The notes: generated by a model not told the origin, from the letters alone. A DNA stretch of 64,000 nucleotides from Nectonema munidae (GCA_030549495.1 JAUIRK010000511.1:417501-481500), one strand, 5' to 3'. Counted from the stretch's first letter, positions 36,238-49,369 are shown. Made by a program: numbers and translations.

Positions 36238-36580
36238 TAAAAAATTGAAGGAGCTGGAACCGGAGTCGGCGCCAGACACTTCTACCCCGGAGCTGGGGAG
36301 CCAGACAATTTTTTCTGGCTCGGAAACACTGACTCTAATTGCCTAAAAAAATTGGACTTTAACGCCAAATCAAAAAACCTAAAAACTTATTAGATTTAAC
36401 ACAAACTCTTCACATTAAACTTTGAATAAAAAATCGCCACTCATATGGTTACAAAAATAAATCCTTTTTTTAATCATTTTAAAATACTTAAGGCAAAAAA
36501 TCAAATTCCGACTGCGATCGCTTTAAAATCTCCGATTTCACCGACTCCCGGCTCTGTCTCTGCACCATATGTGTAACGAG
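36238..36580. mobile_element. MITE relics of the GGAGTCGG type
   Basis: GGAGCTGGAACCGGAGTCGG at 36250 and CCGATTTCACCGACTCCCGG at 36530 are roughly inverted, so they may be the two ends of one element of about 310 bp. Confidence 0.4.
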
Positions 36581-36688
36581 GGGAGCGGAGTAGTGGAAAT
36601 TTTAGAATTATTAATAACTAAGTGATACAAAAACCTAAAATATAATATCAACATTAAAGCAAACCATGTTAGTTCTTAAAAATAAGAT

Positions 36689-36838
36689 AAAGGCAAAGGT
36701 AATCAAAAAGGCGCAATTGTACCGTTTGTATCGAACTATGAAAAAAATAGCTTTGATGCGGAATCGAACCCAACACCTTTAGTAAACCCAGTATCCAATA
36801 ACAAATATACTTCTTTAATGTTACTCTTATTACTCCCT
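36689..36838 (-). repeat. SINE family 1, minus strand
   Basis: Plus-strand text shows tail complement AAGGCAAAGGTAA, body GGCGCAATTGTACCG and B-box complement GGAATCGAACCC. The head is worn beyond that. Confidence 0.78.
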
Positions 36839-37919
36839 GTAAATCCTCTCACTCGCTTACTCCGCAGACCTGATTACAATATTTAAGAAGAGTATGGGTT
36901 TTGGCTTTTATTTTTCATTTCCGGGATTGTATCTAAGGAAATGATAATGTTACATAAGTGTACAGATAGGTATTCATTCGCTAGCATTTCTTCTGAAACA
37001 AAATAAAAATCTTACTATAAGCCTGAATGTTCGAAAAGTAAGAAAATGAACATTTTGAAAAAATATTTTAAAAACTGATTTTAAGTGCAAATTAATGCGA
37101 GGCAATTTTATTTTTTTTATATTTTTTCTAAAAAAGTTGCCTTTCTCAAATAGTAATATTGGTAAACAATATAAAACATATAAAAATTAATGGCATTAAC
37201 AAATGTTGCAGCATCTGACTTGTTCAAATACAATTTAACGCTTACGGTGATCACTTAGTAATGATATTGTTCTTCCGCTAACCAATAATTTGTAATTTAG
37301 AGACCGAATCCACATATAGTAATTAATCTATAAAGGAAACTAAGTAAAAAGATTCTGTATTTGCCCTAGAGAAGTGGTCAAACAAAAGGTCACAGGAAGC
37401 CTAAAGACGCACGAAAAACTTTCAGGATTAAAAATTGTAAAAAATACGCAACTGAATGGTTTGTTGCCCTTTAGTAATGATATAAATTATGATTGTTCAT
37501 TTGACAGAGATGCCTATATATAGTAAATTATATAAATAAATAAGAAAAATTGAGACCCTAATGTTTCAGAAAAACTAGAACTGAAGAAATAGGACGGGTC
37601 TTAACGGGCCCTCAACCGGACTCTAAACAGTTCTACACTTTACTTATGGTATTTCAAATCAACAGCTTTTACACTTTGTGAAATACCCCCAAACATCTAT
37701 TTGTTGCATAAATCGTTTACTGTACTTTATACCTGTTAAAATTCCGGTCCTGTACTCATAATATCCAGACCAGAACGCGACTAGTCCGTTAACTGATCAA
37801 TAACTATACTTTTGAATTTGGTAAGGGCGTCCGTCTCAGAAAGACTATAGTCAACTTACTTACTTTTAACGTTTACAAAGTAATATGAAAATATTTTTTT
37901 TTACTTTTTTTTTAAATAT
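36839..37919. other. AT-rich DNA, nothing recognised
   Basis: No coding frame or element end seen. Confidence 0.45.
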
Positions 37920-38383
37920 GTCGAACTTTTTACGGGAAGATACTAGAAAACAACAAAAGTTTGAAGAAAAAATATTCAAGTCAATTAAATAGCCTTTGTA
38001 AAAGTAAAAATCATAAAAAACATTTTAAAAAAAAGTTTTTTTTATCGAATGAATTACTGAAAAACATCGAAAGATATTAGAAAAAGCAGAAATTTTCAAC
38101 AAAAAAGTACACAAATGAATTGAATTGTAACCGTTTTTTTTTATCATAAATGTTGCCAACATTCAATGTGTTGATAGAATTCAATTTATTTGGGTTGTTT
38201 TTTGTTGAAAATTTCCGCTTTTTCTAGTATATCTTTTGGTGTTTTTCAGTAATTCTTTCGATAAAAAAATCTTTTTATGCTGTTTTATTTATATGTAATG
38301 TACAGATGCTATTTAATTGACTTGAATATTTTTTTGTTCAAATTTTTTTTTGTTTTCAAGTATCTTCCGGTAAAAAGTGCGAC
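37920..38383. repeat. Large imperfect palindrome (foldback), about 464 bp
   Basis: The left arm (37920-38130) and right arm (38177-38383) are inverted copies at roughly 85 to 90 percent by eye. For example GTCGAACTTTTTACGGGAAG pairs with CTTCCGGTAAAAAGTGCGAC, and ATTCAAGTCAATTAAATAGC with GCTATTTAATTGACTTGAAT. The spacer is about 46 bases. No coding frame and no obvious target duplication. It looks like a foldback transposon or an inverted segmental duplication. Confidence 0.88.
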
Positions 38384-41300
38384 CAATTTTCTCTATTATT
38401 TGCGCATTCACATTGTTGCTAAATTGATCTTTTCTGTCATTTCTACTTGATTATATCGATGTGACTGCAACCTACTTTGATCGACAATTTTTTTCTGAAA
38501 GAATAAAATGCTCAATTTTCTTTTTATTGTTCATATATTTTAATGTGTCTCAAATTTGGGCATATATTTCAGTAGATAGGAAGCAAAAATTGGTTACAAA
38601 AGGCAGGTATTTATTTTTTTTGAGAAATGTGAAGTAAATAATGATGTCATTTTTTTGTGGTCCGCATCGCATCCAAGATCAGAGAATTCTTGCACAAATG
38701 GGCATCTGCTAGGAATGATCTCGATCTCGACCCCTACTAACTGTCCAGCTACTGAAGATTATTTCTTTTTTGGATGCGATACCAAGAACTAAACAAAATA
38801 TGCGCTATGCTTTTTGCGAATCACGTGTGTAAGGTGTTAGACTGTAGAGCAAATGGTTGGATTTAAAAGGTGATCAAAATTTAAAATAAAATGTTTACCA
38901 TTAAGTGGAAAATCTTGGAATAATTGTATCTCTCCTCCTCTCCAAATACCATATTCTTGCTAATCATCACACCCATGTACAAGAGGATAAACGCTATTAA
39001 TTCACAATTCTCACAAATTGAACAGGAAAACAAAAAAAGAGGAATGTTTTTCAGAAACCATAAATCTGCAATCGTCGCGGCAAGTGTAGGCAAGATGAGG
39101 GATATTCTGAGATGCTTTCAAAGAATCCTTTTCAATTCAAATTCTTGAACATCCTCATATGATGATGATGAGATCAGATTCATTACAGAAGTGTAGTATA
39201 GTAGTTTTGTATTGATAAAATCAAAAGGCATAATATATACATTATACAACTTGACTTGAATATTTTGATGGAAACCAGAGAGAGAGAGAGAGAGAGTGTG
39301 AGATGAAAGCATTTGAATGAAAGTGAACAAGGTGATGATGTGAAGCAAGCAAATTGAGGAATGGTGTTGATAAATGGAGTAATTTGATGTTTACAAGCAA
39401 CACGTCGAGGAACAAAGGAGTTGGTCTAATTTTTAAATTATCATTAGCATTTCATCACCCTCTTATTATCATTAATGTTATTATCATTATGTTGATGATG
39501 GCTTTTAATTGAATCAAATAAGTGTGAGAGAGAGAGAACAGACAAAAGACGAAAGACAATTCAAACAAATCTTTGCCTCCTACTACTAATCAACTACACA
39601 TTATATTTTATAATTGATTTTAGCTTTTCTACTTAAGTCCAGGATTATATATATGAACATATACAAAATAGACGACACACACACACATAAGTATAATCCA
39701 TTCATCCATCCATCCATGTATATTTATAGTAAAAACGTTTTGAAAGATACGAGAAAAATTGGATTTAAAACTTTATTACTGAGTGAGAAAATACCAGTGT
39801 AAATTGTATATCTGATAAAAATCAATCTTTTAGAGAAAGTAAGTCATCGACATCTTCATCACAATCATCATCATCATCATCGTAGGAGTTGATGCAAATA
39901 AATGATATGATGCAGGAGGAAGTTTGAGACAGAAGAAAATGGAATCAAAGGAAAGGGGGTCACGTGATGATGACTGAGATCATATTCTCATGATCACTGA
40001 ACTCAGATTTGTGTTCCAGTTGTCTGCATATAATAGGCGATACTACATATTGTTATCAGAGTCATGTTGAGAGCTTTGCAGATTCATCGCGATGATGCGG
40101 CAATGTGAGAAGGCGACAGAAATATGCATCGGATTTATTAAAGAGGTAGGAATGTGAAGGATGAATGAGGGAATCTGAGTCCCTGTCAATCAAATAATGC
40201 CTTCTTTGAAGTTAGTATTATATTAGGAGTAAAAAACTTTGAGATAATGACGAAAAAAGAGAATCGCAAAAAGTAGAAGAAATTGTGGGATCGATAGAAA
40301 TGTTCAAAAAAAAAAACTACTGAGAAGAAGGAGTTGGTGATGATGAAGAAAAGTGTGATGATAAAATAAGTTTATGTGGTTGTGATGATGACGAAGATAA
40401 GGGAGTATTCGTGCCGAGTTTATATCTCTCCTCATTCATCATCACGAGAAAGGAGCATATTTCTGGTTATGATAATGTTGTGATTATTAAAATATTTATT
40501 TCATTTTTTTCATATAACACTTGTTGCAAAATTCTTCTTTAGCGGATGATGGTGATGTGAGATGAATGTGCAAATGATGATGATGATGATGTTAATGTTG
40601 ATGATGATGAAGGTTGTGAAATTGTTGATGTGTAAGCTCATCCAAAAGATTTCTTCCAAAAGGGAAGCTTGAAAAGGTGAGATCAGTGTATTCACAAATA
40701 TAGATTGTGTTTGTTATTAATAAAGATTATATTAAGGATAGATATTTTTGACTTGTTATTATATATTTTGAAATGCTAGAATAGCAATAATTACATAATT
40801 GAATTTTCATTGATTGAACTTTCACAATATGATAGACGAGGTGGTAGACGATTAGAAGTGTTTGAAAATGTAAAAGATGTTGATGAAATGTGATTGGTAG
40901 CAGTCGACTTCATTTGCAACTACTAACACGTAGTGTATTCCATTTTCCCGTTCGTCTTTTTTCCGTTTTAAATTCATCCGCTTTCACTTGCAGATGAAAT
41001 CAAATATATTAGAGGATCCATGCCTCTAGTCAGTTAATATTGTCAACTCTCTTTTCTTCTACCTGCAAGGACGTTTATTCACACTTCTTTCATAAAAAAA
41101 ATACAATCGTGATGATGTATTGAGAATTGATTCAAAACATGGGTGGACGATCCAATGTGGAGTGGAAGATATTTGCGAGGAAATTGGCTCGAAAGTTTGG
41201 ATGCAAATTTTGAAAATATAAAGTGCAGGGCGAAGAAAGGTCAAAAAGTCCATATTTTTTAAAAGAACAAAAAGGCACTCTAAACACAATTTTCTTTTTT

Positions 41301-42000
41301 TTCTCTTTTTTTGGGTCAATAAAATCAAAATAATTTTTTTTAATAAATAAAAAGGCAAACATTTATTTTGGGGACATTTGTTTTTAGAAAATTCAAAATT
41401 AAAATATTTTTAAATGATTATTTCCTGTTTAATGGGTAATTTTATCATTCAAAACTTGAATTTGTTTCCTAATTTTTAGATTCTAATGATAATTTCTTTA
41501 TAATTTTGTTGTTGAATAAAAAAGTGAAATAAGGTAAAAGAAATGAAAAGATAAACTTTTAAATAAAAGATCCTTTAAAAAATTTTGAAGAATTACAATT
41601 CAATTAAGTCTTAAAAAAAGATTTAAAAAATAAAAAATCATTCTGAACCTATGTAAATTAGTTTGATCATTTTTTCTTGTTTTTTGGAATTTTGTAGGTC
41701 ATAAAGTTAACAAAAATTTGGAAAACTATTTCTAAAGAACTAAAAATATTAAATATTATTTTAAAACTTACTTTACTCAAAATTCATTAAATTTTTTTTA
41801 AATAAAAAAACTTCAAATTTAGGTCACGGATTTCCTACAATAAGTCAAAAAAATTGATTTTATAGTTAAAAAAAAAGATTTTTTTAGGTCAAAATTTGGG
41901 GCCAAATTTGATAAAAATATTTTATTTAAAAATTTTTTTTATAAAAAAAAATATTAAGGAAATGTAATGATAAAACTTATCAACAGAATATTCAATATCA
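38384..42000. promoter_or_regulatory. Long low-repeat region, possible host intron or regulatory DNA
   Basis: No transposon termini or known repeats were seen over 3.6 kb. That is unusual for this window. 38880-41060 is richer in GATGATG, GAGAGAGA and unique sequence, and includes CTTTCACTTGCAG at about 40993, a good 3' splice-like site, but without a convincing exon after it. Small frames (38881-39093 minus, 38924-39148, 39118-39348 minus, 39614-39802, 41059-41358 minus) have no domains. Function is unknown. Confidence 0.25.
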
Positions 42001-42009
42001 GTAGTTATA

Positions 42010-42300
42010 AACAGGGTTGCGAAGTTTCGAATCTGAACTCGGGGATAGGATTGTAATATAGGATAATTTTGTGCAAGTCGAAAATTTAGGAGCCGATGTG
42101 CGTTTTTTCAAGCATTTTAAAAAACGAAAAAATAAGCTTCATTTTTGTAGCCATATTTAGTTGCCCTTTTTTGATTGAAATCCAAAATAAAATTTGCGAC
42201 TAAATATTTTAAATTTCCAAGTATATTGAGTAAAAATGCCGAGTTCAATTTTAGTAAATACTTGGAGGCCGCTATTTTTCATCCGATTTTGCACAGCTGG
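42010..42300. mobile_element. Possible MITE relic
   Basis: CAGGGTTGCGAAGTTTCGAA at 42013 starts like the GGAGTCGG-type elements, and CCGATTTTGCACAGCTGG near 42282 may be its far end. Weak. Confidence 0.3.
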
Positions 42301-43059
42301 TTATAAACATATTAATCCAGATGAGCAAAACTTTTTTCAAATTATCTATTTAAAAAAAAATTTAAGCCCTCCTAAAAACGCAATTTATTGCTAGTAATTG
42401 GCTTACGACTCCTCTGTGATGATGGTGATGATGTTAATGATGAAGGTGATATTGTGATGATGATGATCAGATTTCATCTCCAATTTTTTGTCGAAAATGG
42501 TTTCAAGTCGGTAATTTTTATTAGCAAATGTAGTTCGGAATGGTTCATTCCAATCAAAGTCAATTTATAATCAAATATCTGAGTGGAAAGATCACTTCTT
42601 TTTCAGAAAAAAGGACTCAAAATAGAAGAACGCGTGATAACTCATATTGATCACTTTTTTTTGAAGAAAAGTTTTAAGAAAAGTTTTTGAACTTGAATGA
42701 AGAATAACCCAAATTAGAGTTTGAAAAAAAAATTAAAATTATTTTAGAATTTTTTACTTCAAAGAGGCGATTTTTAACTTTTTTGGAATCTCAGTAGGCG
42801 ATTTAAACAAAAATGTTTCAAAACTCGGAGATAGATCATGTTTATGTGATGATGACTTTTATAATGGTCATGATGATGATAATATTATATATTGTGGGAT
42901 TAAAAGTCGTAATAGGGAGAGTAAAAGGGGCTCATTCTAACTTAATGAATTTTTATTATACAATTGCGTGTATCTTTCAACTGCTTTTTTGTGTTTTTGT
43001 TCGGCTACCTGTGCTTCCAAGCTTTTGCGATAACTAAATTCGTTATTTTTGGAGCAAAT
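42301..43059. other. Unrecognised DNA
   Basis: GATGATG-rich patches at 42417-42470 and 42841-42890 leave small Met-rich frames open by low complexity. No gene. Confidence 0.4.
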
Positions 43060-44110
43060 AAACGTTAAACAGCGTTGAATATTAAAGTGAATGAGTATGA
43101 CAACTTTTCACAACTTCCACTTTATGATGCCGAATATTCTTTGCTGATACACAGAAATAAGAAGCATTTACCTTCACCTCCATCCGCCCATATGAAGTTG
43201 ATGACGCGGAATGCGGAGCCTCCTAGCAGTGAAAAGCCGAAATCACAATTTGATATCTAGTTTAGGCGTTAATTAAATTACGGGATTGCTGAAAGGGAGA
43301 ACATCCTTCATAGCTTTTGTTACGTCAGCGCTAATTATATTTTTCTCGGAGAAACAAACACGCAATTAACTATCGAAAGATTCAATAGAACAAACTACTT
43401 TTCTCTCATCCCAGGCAAATCAAATAATTCGATGGCATTGAAGGCATCTTCTTTACTACGATGCGTTCAAGAGATTTCCAAGAAAACCTGATTTCCAGAG
43501 ATTTAACGTGTAGAACTTTTTTGACTACTTTCTATTTAAGGAAGAATGATAAAGCTGAAATGAGAGGTGAGGTGTTTGCAATAAAAAAAAGTTACGAAGC
43601 AATTATTGGAGTTCAATCTTATATGAAAAATAGCATTAAACAAAACTCAGATTTTGCAATTCAATTTATAAAAGAATTTTCACTTGGCATATAAAAACCA
43701 TTATAAAATTTTTTTTAAATGCAATTGGAGATGCACCCTGAGATCTCACTCTTAAAAAGATCACCATAAAAAATTTTATAGATCCTTGGAAGATCACCAA
43801 AGGATCGCCATATTGAAGAGTATGATTAACTATACCTCTTTTACTCCCCGCTACATCTCTAAAAAGAAGGAATATCTGGAAAATGAATTAATAGTTATAA
43901 CGCGCGTCCATTTGAATGGTGGAAAATCTCGTTATCTCAAAAATATTTCTCCGCCTCTCTTTCATCTGTTAAACGTGAAATACTTTTAAGTTGGGGTGGA
44001 CAAATTTACTCGCCCAGAAGAAACAAAGTAAAACACGTGAGAAAAATGTATGTTTTTACATTGTGATTTATTAATCTCCTCAGATTTAGGAATATTAACA
44101 AAAAATGCCC
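43060..44110 (+). pseudogene. hAT transposase remnant
   Basis: The clearest part is 43760-44090, where frames read ITIKNFIDPWKITKGSPY, EYLENELIVITRVH, NARPFEWWKISLSQKYFSAS and GGQIYSPRRNKVKHVRKMYV. In hAT enzymes the C-terminal region runs E-x-E-x-x-x-Y, then P-x-x-W-W-K, then F-S-x-A-G-x-[IL]-x-[ST]-x-R-R-N-x-L. The FEWWK and SPRRNKVK parts fit this closely. Upstream (43075-43700) there are short open frames with no definite domain, which may hold the worn N-terminal half. Frame changes are frequent, so the element is long dead. Terminal repeats were not found. Confidence 0.6.
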
Positions 44111-44255
44111 CTTTAACGTTTTAATGTGATGTGTGATGAAGATTTTTATCACAAAATATCAAATCACAAAAGTTTTTAAAATAAGCGCATTTCAAAATTG
44201 AGAAAAATACAGTATTGAAAAATTGTCTAAGTATCGACCCCGGCATGTTATAGTG

Positions 44256-44300
44256 CAGTGATTCTCAACCTTTTTATCATCACCCCCCCCCCCCCCCCCC
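44256..44300. mobile_element. hAT-type terminus with a 19-C run
   Basis: CAGTGATTCTCAACCTTTTT is a hAT-type left end. A C run of about 19 follows at once. A possible partner end is GTTAGTTAAGAACCACGG, finishing at 46887, so the two may bound the coding relic at 44930-46300. The outer flanks do not match. Confidence 0.45.
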
Positions 44301-44414
44301 CTCTTCCCCTACTCTTTTAAAGAGCAAACCTTTCTCTCCACGCTTATTTGCATCTACACATTTACTTCTTTCCTAAATTTTCAAGAAAAATTTTTTTTTT
44401 TAATATATACCATT

Positions 44415-44547
44415 TTTACTTCCAATTTGTCTTTTTTAAGTCCTAAATTGTCTTTTTTCCATTTTATTTTGTATTTTAGAAAGAGCGTTTAGAATTGAAA
44501 AAAGACATTTTAGAATTGAAAAAATATCATTTAGAAGTAAAAAAGCG
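44415..44547. repeat. 21-nt minisatellite in inverted halves, K/E heptads
   Basis: The right half has units of the type TTTAGAATTGAAAAAAGAC, translating as LELKKDI repeats. The left half holds the inverse (CCTAAATTGTCTTTTTT). It is related in period and coded peptide to the arrays at 5264 and 51224. Confidence 0.65.
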
Positions 44548-44929
44548 TATATATCGTTTTATTAACAATGAATATAAATTAGTAAGATATATTTGACATT
44601 ATATTTCATTCACTGTCTAACAATGAAAAAAAAACGTAAATGTAACTATCATTTTCTAAGAGTATTTTTTGCGTATATCACGAATATGGAACTCGTTTTT
44701 TTACGGAGACCCTCCAGTTTTTCGTAAAAGTAATGCCTGCTTTGTCTCTCTAAACGGTATGGAAGTTTTTTCCTTTTTAAACTATTTTTATTCGTTTTGT
44801 TTGTTGCTTTTATCATTATTTTAATTTTTCAGATTACTAAGTGTTTTTTTTTGTGTAAAAGTGGAAAATTTAAAATGCCGAAAGAATGCAATGATACAAA
44901 AGGCAGTTGACTCAACGTGTCAAGAATCT
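44548..44929. other. AT-rich DNA, nothing recognised
   Basis: No feature seen. Confidence 0.4.
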
Positions 44930-46300
44930 TTATGAGTGGTACTTTGGATGTAAAGTAGGGGACCAGGAGAAGGGTTGGGTACATTCACGTATGCTGTGTG
45001 TTTGGTGTACCAATGGTTTGGAGGGAGCCTAAAGACCATTCAACAGATGGCTATTTCTGCTTAACGGATATTAAAGATAGGTATTAATTGTTTAATTTTT
45101 CATGTAAAGTAGTATCAATTTTTAATTTTATTTGTTTTTCCTGCAGGTTGTAACAGAAAAGGTAAAAAATCTATCGTATATCCAGATCTTCCGTCTGCTA
45201 TTCGCCCAGTTCTACATTCAAGTGATATTCCTGTACCTCAGCCGCCCTCTGAACTACCAAGCGATGACAACAGCAACTCAGAAGATTCAGAATCTGATAA
45301 GAAAGCACATCTCATCACCCAATTGGAACTCAATGATCTTGTTCGTGCTCAAACACTTACTAAGCAACAGAGTGGCCTCACGTTTACGACAATGGCACAT
45401 GTTGGATGTTTGAATTAGTGTGTTTAGAAAGCGTTCTGCAGATCTAGAGAAGTTCTTCACTTTAGAAAACAATTTGACTTACTGTAATGATAGCAAAGGC
45501 CTATTCGGTGCCCTTGAGATGTCATATGAACCGAATGAGTAGAGGTTATTTAGAGATAAAGCGCTTTACAGCATGTTTTGTTGCACATTGGAAACACTAT
45601 GCCTTCCGTTACAGTTGCTCACTCGAGCATTTTGAGAGAAACCTATGAACACCTGGCTTTTACTCTGGAACGCATAAAATGCAAAGAGCATGCTTGGCTA
45701 ATTTGTGCAGACTTGAAAGTAGTGGCCATACTTAATGGCCTACAAACTAAATGCACCACGTTTATGTGCTTTATTTGCAAGTGGGACACCCGGGCAAAGT
45801 CAGAACATGATATACGCGGCCACATCGGGAATCTAATACGCTTGGATTCCAAAATGTAATTCATGAGCCATGCATATAAAGCTAGGCCTAATGAAACAAT
45901 TTAACACAGTAAGCACTGTGTTTCCAGTATCTCAAAAAGATCTGTATCAAAGAAGGTATTTTTGTAGGCCCTCAGATTCCCAAGCTTATCAATGATAAGA
46001 AATTTGAGGCTACAATGGATGAAACTAAGCTAGCGGCCTGGCGAGCGTTCAAAGATGTATGCAAAGGACCTTTTGGAAAAGAGCAAGAAACACTGCAAGA
46101 AATTAAAGTAGAAAGACCAATCAAAAGCGACAAAGATCTCGGAGCAATATGTCACTGAAAATACATTTTCTTCATTCTCACCAAAGCTCTGCTTGTTGAC
46201 TTCTGCTGGAACCTTAAACGTGACACACCTGAAACATCTTATAAAAGAAAAAGCAAATACAAGAATGAATACATTGTATAACGCTAAAAACATTCTGATT
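44930..46300 (+). pseudogene. Broken copy of a repeated gene family of unknown function
   Basis: Readable blocks in order: [20 protein letters not shown], then [36 protein letters not shown] followed by VPQPPSELPSDDN; ITQLELNDLVRAQTLTKQQS; FFTLENNLTYCNDSKGLFGA; LHIGNTMPSVTVAHSS; ETYEHLAFTLERIKCKEHAW followed by LICADLKVVAILNG; CFICKWDTRAKSEH; HIKLGLMKQF; IFVGPQI; and NMSLKIHFLHSH. From memory this set of motifs belongs to a large uncharacterised protein family that occurs in many copies in hydra, aphid and crustacean gene sets. I know of no assigned function. The repeated copies suggest a mobile element or a gene spread by one. This copy is broken in several places. hAT-like ends at 44256 and 46887 may bound it. 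Confidence 0.6.
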
Positions 46301-47219
46301 CATTATATATTTCTGACATAAATACAATTAACCAGTCTAATCTTAGCATAGTAGGCAAATACATTTATGATATATTAGAAATAAGCATATATTGCGTAAT
46401 TATTGAATTTGCTATTCACAAAATATGTGAAGTGAGGTATAATTTTTGTTTTCAAATTTGAATTCAGAACACTGAACTTGATAAAAAAAAACGCACAAGA
46501 GAGCTATGTTTTTTTTCAACCCTGAAATTTGTTGTACTCAATAAGTTATCAGTGAGATATTAGAAGTAAATGACAAAATTGATTGATTTGACACTACAAC
46601 TCAAAATTAAAAGAATACATGAAGTTATTCAATACAGAAAATAGATTCGCAGGTTGTAAATAAGCATTCGTGGTTAAACAAGCCTTTGAGAGAGAAAAAA
46701 TGTCTATTTTTCAAATTTGTGTTATTACTACTCTTCTGATAATAAATCTCTCCATATTCTCCTTCTTAATGACAAAGTGGTATTTATGCATTTGTTTCAT
46801 TCATTTCTCAAAATTTGTTCATGTTTCAGGAATTTTTTTTATCTTATTTAAAAATTACGCCTCCCATTGGTTAGTTAAGAACCACGGTTAAAATTTAACA
46901 AGGGAAAAATCGGTGTACGACGACAACATTAAATACAACATTAAATGCAAAACATTCATTAAAAATTTAAATACAGTAAATTATATCCATGAAATCGCCC
47001 TTTTTACAAACCGCGTCTAAAACAAGAGTTAATGTCAGTATTTTGGGGGTACTAAATGATTTAGTTCATTTTAGCCCTTATCAGGATAGAAAAATTATAC
47101 AACTTAATTGGGATGACTGACTACAATTTGTAGTCAACTGATTTTTTACTGTTTTATGTTTTTGTTTTTCAGACAATGAAATACAAGTGCTTTTAAAAAA
47201 TATTTATTGAAATCATTTG
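46301..47219. other. AT-rich DNA with a hAT-type end near 46887
   Basis: A 73-residue frame at 46670-46891 is hydrophobic by T-richness. GTTAGTTAAGAACCACGG at 46870-46887 resembles a hAT right end. Otherwise nothing. Confidence 0.4.
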
Positions 47220-48390
47220 TCACAATACTTGTAAGTTACCGTTTTTTTTATCACAAGAATGTTCTTTACAACAAACTTTTGAGCAAATGGAACATCTTTT
47301 TCTTGAAGATTTTTTACAAATAAAATATCTTCTTGGGGTTTCTTTTTTATTTACTTCTTCAAAAGTTTGAGCTTGCGTGCTTGATGTGAAAAAATGAATC
47401 ACGTGTTTTAATTCGGTGGAATGATAAACATTTTCTAATTTTTTTTTCATATATGCCAATGAAAGTTTTTCTCCTAAATTTTTGAGAAACTGCTTCCTTG
47501 ATTGACAATAACCATTTTTCTTTGCAATTGGGTATGAGTTGAGACATGCTACGTCAAGCATGTTGAAGAATATAATCAATGGCCAGCGAACTCTTTTTCT
47601 TCTAACTGTATATTCTTCTATATTTTCATCCATCAGGTCAAACCACATTTTGTCTTATTATAAAAATTAATTAAATCAGCTATTCTCTTTTCATTGACAA
47701 AATCAGAAGCAAAAAATACTTGATAAAAGACATACAGTCTTATATTTTTGACTACATAAGATAAAATTATGATTTTGTTTTCGTTATCATATTTAAAAAC
47801 TGTAGAGCCAACTTCTCTACCTTTGGAGTTTTTGAAAGATAAAGGAAGTTCTCTCTTGTTTTGACGAATAGTTCCGACTAAAGTAAGATTTTTTTCGAGA
47901 AATTTGATGGCCAAACTATGGCTTGTAAAAAAATTATCAAGTGTAATGTTTCTGCCAGTTTTTTCAAAAGGTTTCACTAACTCCAGGCAGGTTTTTTCTG
48001 CTAAATTAATTGTTCTTGCGTTGTTTTCCTTTTCCAAGTAAATGATTCCAATGAGAGCATAACTTGAGTTAGCTTCACAAATCCAGAATATCTTCAATCC
48101 ATACTTTTTAACAGCGTTCTTCCTTTTTCTATAACATTGTTTCGTCTCAATCGCACCAAATTTTCTCCCAATTTACTTTCCCACTTATCTCCATAATTCA
48201 TTGTTTTCCTCTTCAGAAGATGAATCTTCGGTACTCTCTTTTTCAGAAAAAATAGTGAAATCTGATTCCTCTTCGAAAAACTACATGTGCGACCTCTGAA
48301 TTTTCTTCGATATTTTCGTCTTCACTTAGAATATTCACAAATTCTGTAGAGTCATCCACATCTAAATCGTCTTCGCACAACTTTCTTATT
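47220..48390 (-). pseudogene. piggyBac transposase, copy C, N-terminal catalytic part deleted
   Basis: On the minus strand, from 48390 down: an acidic leader (EDDLDVDDSTEFVNILSEDE), then a jump to KKYGLKIFWICEANSSYAL (the strand after the first catalytic Asp), NLAEKTCLELVKPFEKTGRN and ITLDNFFTSHSLAIKFLEKN with the second Asp, then LTLVGTIRQNKRELP. At 47640 a one-base slip joins FYNKTKCG to FDLMDENIEEYTVRRKRVRW, which keeps the third Asp, then PLIIFFNMLDVACLNSYPI. The C-terminus has the cysteine-rich zinc domain (YFICKKSSRKRCSICSKVCC, then KEHSCDKK). The first Asp block and most of the N-terminal half (about 250 residues of the usual 550 to 600) are missing. The C-terminal 140 residues are unusually well kept. 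Confidence 0.85.
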
Positions 48391-48391
48391 T

Positions 48392-48860
<469 letters not shown>

Positions 48861-49369
48861 CAAAAAGATTTGCTAATTGATGAAATCATAATCACAACAT
48901 AAGAACTGTTCCTTCAAATTTCAAAGTAAAGGCCGCATATACGTTTTAAAATGAACTTATAATAAATAACACATAGATAGAATATAGATAGTGAAATGAT
49001 ATAGATAGAGGACATATCTATTAGTTTTTTATATTGAAAGCAATTAAAATCACAAAAAGTCTTAAGGGAAATCTATATATATTTTCGCTTATTTATTACA
49101 CAAATTAATATAGGAAATTATATATATATATATTATATAAGATGTTATATATATATAATATAACGACAATAGTTCGACAAGGAGTTTTGCAATGTTTTTT
49201 TTCAAACAAAAAGGAATAAAGAAAGAAATTTATTTGATTTTAAAGGCGATTGGATAAGAGGAAATATAAAATGCAGCAAATTCAATTCAAGTTCTCACAA
49301 ATTGTTAAGTTTGAATTTTTTAGCACCTTAATATAAAAGACTGCTAAAAGGCACTGTGTGTATTATTAC
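48861..49369. other. AT-rich DNA with AT palindrome
   Basis: 49118-49165 is a run of ATATAT able to fold on itself. No coding. Confidence 0.5.
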
